From assembly GCA_002422125.1 (NCBI GenBank), contig DITF01000279.1:2121-16108 (forward strand): 13,988 nucleotides of DNA, in the 5' to 3' direction. The notes under the pieces are model-generated. The model was not told the origin of the DNA, searched no databases, and worked only from the letters and a program-made list of their open reading frames with translations. The translations under genes and the position numbers were made by a program. Every line of letters begins with the position of its first letter. The first letter of the stretch is position 1. The DNA is from a bacterium UBP17_UBA6191 (GTDB lineage: Bacteria; Muiribacteriota; UBA6191). This document shows, in pieces, positions 13,910 to 13,988 of this stretch.

Positions 13910-13988
13910 ACCAAACCTCCAAATCTCGCAATGAGTCTAACAAATATCAGGGCATATTCCTACTGCCCAGGATTGGGGGGCAACATAT

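Noticed and set aside
13950..13971. GGGCA ... TGCCC inverted repeat upstream of the exported protein gene
   Set aside because: A 5 bp stem with a 9 nt loop and a mismatched extension; likely chance.
1..13988. Search for CRISPR arrays, insertion sequences, tRNA or rRNA genes, phage genes and toxin-antitoxin pairs
   Set aside because: I saw no regularly spaced repeats, transposase motifs, tRNA-like cloverleaf or other hallmark by eye; a tRNAscan/ISfinder-type search would be needed for certainty.

Overview
The window is a compact, gene-dense bacterial stretch with GC that looks to be in the low-to-mid 40s percent (judged by eye, not computed). It carries ten well-supported protein genes, one doubtful small secreted ORF and no RNA genes, transposases or CRISPR arrays. 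No gene fixes the taxonomy. Type III glutamine synthetase, single-chain Fe-S serine dehydratase, a PfaD-type enoyl reductase, a DUF3857/transglutaminase protein and a CrtI/CrtISO-like oxidoreductase together suggest a free-living Gram-negative-type bacterium. A non-photosynthetic cyanobacterial relative or a Bdellovibrio/delta-type lineage would fit, but this is inference only.

Layout, left to right: the 3' end of a PfaD-like gene (+); a large soluble hybrid sensor kinase (-); a GNAT-like protein (+); a CoaD-type nucleotidyltransferase with an unusual N-terminal extension (-); L-serine dehydratase (+); a degenerate CheY-like receiver (-); a small signal-peptide ORF followed by a DUF3857-transglutaminase protein (+); an unrecognised 346-residue protein (-); type III glutamine synthetase (+); and, on the minus strand, an unrecognised exported protein followed by a phytoene-desaturase-like oxidoreductase.

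The main architectural feature is near-perfect strand alternation. Neighbouring genes are convergent with overlapping or nearly touching 3' ends (19, 11 and 13 bp overlaps, a 2 bp gap, and one pair sharing a terminator hairpin), or divergent with very short 5' gaps. Only the last two minus-strand genes look like an operon. In several divergent gaps a -10-like hexamer lies so close to the start codon that the mRNA would be leaderless or nearly so.

Metabolic themes are amino-nitrogen (serine deamination releasing ammonia, glutamine synthesis), CoA/acyl-carrier chemistry (CoaD-like, PfaD-like), isoprenoid/carotenoid-type redox (CrtI-like) and signalling (hybrid kinase plus a receiver that has lost its phosphoacceptor). 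The genes are not arranged as one pathway, and I see no clear defence, mobile or biosynthetic-cluster system. The points most worth a second look are the unexplained 6096-6399 region before the DUF3857 gene, the CoaD extension, the non-phosphorylatable receiver, the terminator arm embedded in a convergent coding sequence, and the leaderless-type promoters.
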